From Streptomyces geranii (GTDB lineage: Bacteria > Actinomycetota > Actinomycetes > Streptomycetales > Streptomycetaceae), in assembly GCF_002954775.1 (NCBI RefSeq), contig NZ_PJME01000006.1, positions 124,001-188,000 on the forward strand: 64,000 nt of DNA, read 5' to 3'. The translations under genes and the position numbers were made by a program. Shown here piece by piece: positions 62,292 through 64,000 of this stretch. Each line of letters starts with the position of its first letter. Within the stretch, counting starts at the first letter, position 1. Below the pieces are notes generated by a model that was not told the origin of the DNA, did not search any database, and was given only the letters and a program-made list of their open reading frames with translations.

Positions 62292-63182
62292 TTACGGCGT
62301 TGTGTCCCTCACCCTCGCCAAGACCTCGCGGATCATGTCCGCGCTGATCGTGAAGTGGTCGCGGGCGATCTCCTCCGCGCGGTCCGGGTCGCCGGCGGCG
62401 ATCGCCTCGTAGAGGGCCTTGTGGTCCTCGCTGGCCAGGTGGAAGTGGGTGCGTTCGCCCTTGCCCCAGGGTTCGACCGGGAAGCCCAGGCTGGCGCGGG
62501 CCAGGAGGTCGCGGCTGAGCATGGCGATCTGGGGGTTGTGCGTGGCGTCGCAGATGCTGCGGTGGAAGGCGCTGTCGGCCGCGCGTTCCTCGCGCGGGTC
62601 GCTCGCCGACAGGTAGGCCGTCAGGGCCTCCCGCATGGGTACGAGGTCTTCCGGGCGTCGGCGCCTGGCCGCCGTCGCCGCCACCATGCCCTCCACCAGG
62701 CCGCGCAGGTCGAAGAGTTGCTCCAGTTCCGCCCAGCGCGGCAGCAGGGTACGGCGGACGGCGGCGCCGGAGGACTCGGTCCAGCTGTCGCGGACGTAGG
62801 CGCCGCCGTTCCGGCCGCGCCGGATCTCGATGACGCCGACCGCCTGGAGCCGGCCCACCGCCTCACGCACCGTGGGTCGGCTCACCCCGAGCAGCGTGAT
62901 CAGCTCGCGCTCCACCGGGAGCCGCTCCCCCGGCAGGAAGTCGCCGACGGCGATCGCGGTGAGCAGCCGGTCGGAGACCTCGTCCACCGCAGAGGCAATC
63001 CGCACCGGGCGCAGTTCGGGCGTGGGGGCGCCGCTGGACAGGGCGCGGTCGAGCAGCCGCGAGAACTCGTCAGTCAGTGGTCCGGCCCTTCCGGTCGGTC
63101 GCGGGTTCCGGGCGCGTAAACGCGCAGTTACTTCTACCGGGCCACCGCTAAAAGGACTTAAAAGGTCTTGTGGACTGAGCAT
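62292..63182 (-). CDS. FadR-type GntR transcriptional regulator
   Basis: 296 residues from ATG 63182; the promoter at 63191-63220 predicts a leaderless message starting on this ATG. N-terminal extension of about 65 residues (Arg/Pro-rich), then wHTH: VSDRLLTAIAVGDFLPGERLPVERELITLLGVSRPTVREAVGRLQ (about 70-115) with the GGAYV wing, and FCD ligand domain (about 140-290). Divergent from the peptidase gene at 63273 and so probably its regulator. Confidence 0.88.
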   Translation of the reverse strand: MLSPQDLLSPFSGGPVEVTARLRARNPRPTGRAGPLTDEFSRLLDRALSSGAPTPELRPVRIASAVDEVSDRLLTAIAVGDFLPGERLPVERELITLLGVSRPTVREAVGRLQAVGVIEIRRGRNGGAYVRDSWTESSGAAVRRTLLPRWAELEQLFDLRGLVEGMVAATAARRRRPEDLVPMREALTAYLSASDPREERAADSAFHRSICDATHNPQIAMLSRDLLARASLGFPVEPWGKGERTHFHLASEDHKALYEAIAAGDPDRAEEIARDHFTISADMIREVLARVRDTTP

Positions 63183-63190
63183 TTACCCAA

Positions 63191-63220
63191 ACAGTATGTC
63201 AGCCATCCACCAACACCCAA
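63191..63220 (-). promoter_or_regulatory. Promoter of the GntR gene
   Basis: Minus strand: -35 TTGGGT (63220-63215), 18-nt spacer, -10 TACTGT (63196-63191), then 8 nt to ATG 63182. No ribosome site precedes the ATG, which agrees with leaderless translation. Confidence 0.5.
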
Positions 63221-63272
63221 CCCTTTTCAGACGTCGACTGGCTTGATTCTGCCTGCCCTCGGAGACTCCTCA

Positions 63273-64000
63273 GTGGCCATCCCCGAACCGAACCACACCG
63301 GGACCATCGACTTCAACGGCTGGTCCACCTGGTACCGGACCACCGGAGAACCCGGCCGGACACCCCTGGTCGTCCTGCACGGCGGACCAGGCGCCGGGCA
63401 CGACTACACGCTCCGCATCGCGGGCATCGCCCGGCAGGGCCGCCCGGTCATCCACTACGACCAGCTCGGCATCGGGCGCTCCACCCATCTGCCCGACAAG
63501 GGCGCCGACTTCTGGACCGTGCAGCTCTTTCTCGACGAACTCGACAATCTGCTGCGGGAGTTGGGCATCTCCGACTCCTATCACCTGCTCGGCCAGTCCT
63601 GGGGCGGCATGCTCGCCGCCGAGCACGCCGTGCGCCGTCCTGCCGGGCTGCGGGGGCTGGTCATCGCCAACTCCCCCGCCTCCATGGAGCTGTGGCTCGC
63701 CGGCGCCGCCGAACTGCGTGCCGCGCTTCCGCCCGAGGTCCAGGAGACCCTGCTCGCCCACGAGGCCGCCGGGACCACCGACCACCCCGACTACCAGGCC
63801 GCCGAGCAGGTCTTCTACGAGCGCCATGTGTGCCGTACGGTCCCGGTGCCCGCCGAGGTGCAGGCCACCTGGGACAACATCGCGGCCGACCCGACCGTCT
63901 ACCACACGATGAACGGGCCGAACGAGTTCCATGTCGTCGGCACGATGAAGGACTGGTCGGTCGTCGACCGGCTGCGTCTGATCGAGGCACCGACCCTGCT
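63273..64000 (+). CDS. Proline iminopeptidase-like alpha/beta hydrolase, cut by window end
   Basis: 242 residues visible of a probable total of about 300. GTG 63273 has GGAG 8 nt upstream. Alpha/beta hydrolase with proline-iminopeptidase features: oxyanion loop VVLHGGPGAGHDY, YDQLGIGRS and nucleophile elbow LLGQSWGGMLAAEHA (Ser about 110). A cap domain follows (about 135-215). The acid and His residues lie beyond the window. Cleaves N-terminal proline from peptides, or a related amide/ester bond. Divergent from the GntR gene. Confidence 0.9.
   Translation, partial: MAIPEPNHTGTIDFNGWSTWYRTTGEPGRTPLVVLHGGPGAGHDYTLRIAGIARQGRPVIHYDQLGIGRSTHLPDKGADFWTVQLFLDELDNLLRELGISDSYHLLGQSWGGMLAAEHAVRRPAGLRGLVIANSPASMELWLAGAAELRAALPPEVQETLLAHEAAGTTDHPDYQAAEQVFYERHVCRTVPVPAEVQATWDNIAADPTVYHTMNGPNEFHVVGTMKDWSVVDRLRLIEAPTL

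Overview
High-GC, densely coded DNA of a Streptomyces-type actinomycete. Third-codon-position GC is very high, many starts are GTG or TTG, ATGA/GTGA stop-start overlaps are frequent, leaderless-looking promoters occur, and the gene content is typical of the genus (PAS-GGDEF protein, SAV2177-type methyltransferase, Rpf-LysM-M23 protein, class F sortase, WS/DGAT, monomeric isocitrate dehydrogenase). I saw no rRNA, tRNA, CRISPR array, IS element, phage gene or obvious pseudogene, so this looks like ordinary chromosome with accessory arm-type content.

Layout. 1-3450: end of a c-di-GMP enzyme (probably RmdA) translationally coupled to a methyltransferase, then a lipoprotein built of secreted repeats. 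3700-7600: cell-surface cluster with a Pro/Thr-rich secreted anchor protein, a DUF4239 membrane protein, two related secreted proteins with C-terminal membrane tails and a class F sortase. 7648-16172: polysaccharide deacetylase, universal stress protein, ECF sigma factor with a zinc anti-sigma factor, Fpg-type DNA glycosylase, PAS-GAF-PP2C-ATPase regulator and a lipase-maturation-factor-like membrane protein. 16160-28554: an L-fucose utilisation locus. One minus-strand operon encodes a sugar ABC importer and most of the non-phosphorylating L-fucose pathway; a divergent FadR-type regulator and secreted alpha-L-fucosidase (GH29) and GH20 enzymes flank it. Fucose would be released outside, imported, oxidised to the lactone, hydrolysed, dehydrated and oxidised again; the last cleavage enzyme is not in the window.

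28852-43048: amidase, GNAT, a 57-codon peptide gene, an HD-like protein with a broken HD pair, two SDRs (one with a built-in Cys4 motif), a WS/DGAT acyltransferase, a GH92 mannosidase, glgC/glgA, a 2Fe-2S protein and an EamA-like membrane protein. 43067-52483: RpfD-like wall hydrolase, 6-phosphogluconate dehydrogenase, a racemase-family protein, PanD, a NarL-type two-component pair and an MMPL exporter. 52635-64000: ABC exporter behind a SoxR-like operator, LPG-synthase-like membrane protein, CobW GTPase behind a Zur-like box, MscS channel, M1 metallopeptidase, isocitrate dehydrogenase, GntR regulator and a proline iminopeptidase cut by the window end.

From memory of S. coelicolor, genes up to gnd recall the SCO0928-SCO0975 interval, whereas the ABC exporter to isocitrate dehydrogenase stretch recalls SCO7008-SCO7000, so two blocks that are far apart there may be joined here. 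A dispersed intergenic repeat with core CTGGTCGCGCAGTTCCCCGC occurs about five times, mostly between convergent genes. The most interesting signals are the SoxR-like and Zur-like sites, the fucose locus with candidate FadR operators, the small peptide gene, and several enzymes with altered catalytic motifs.
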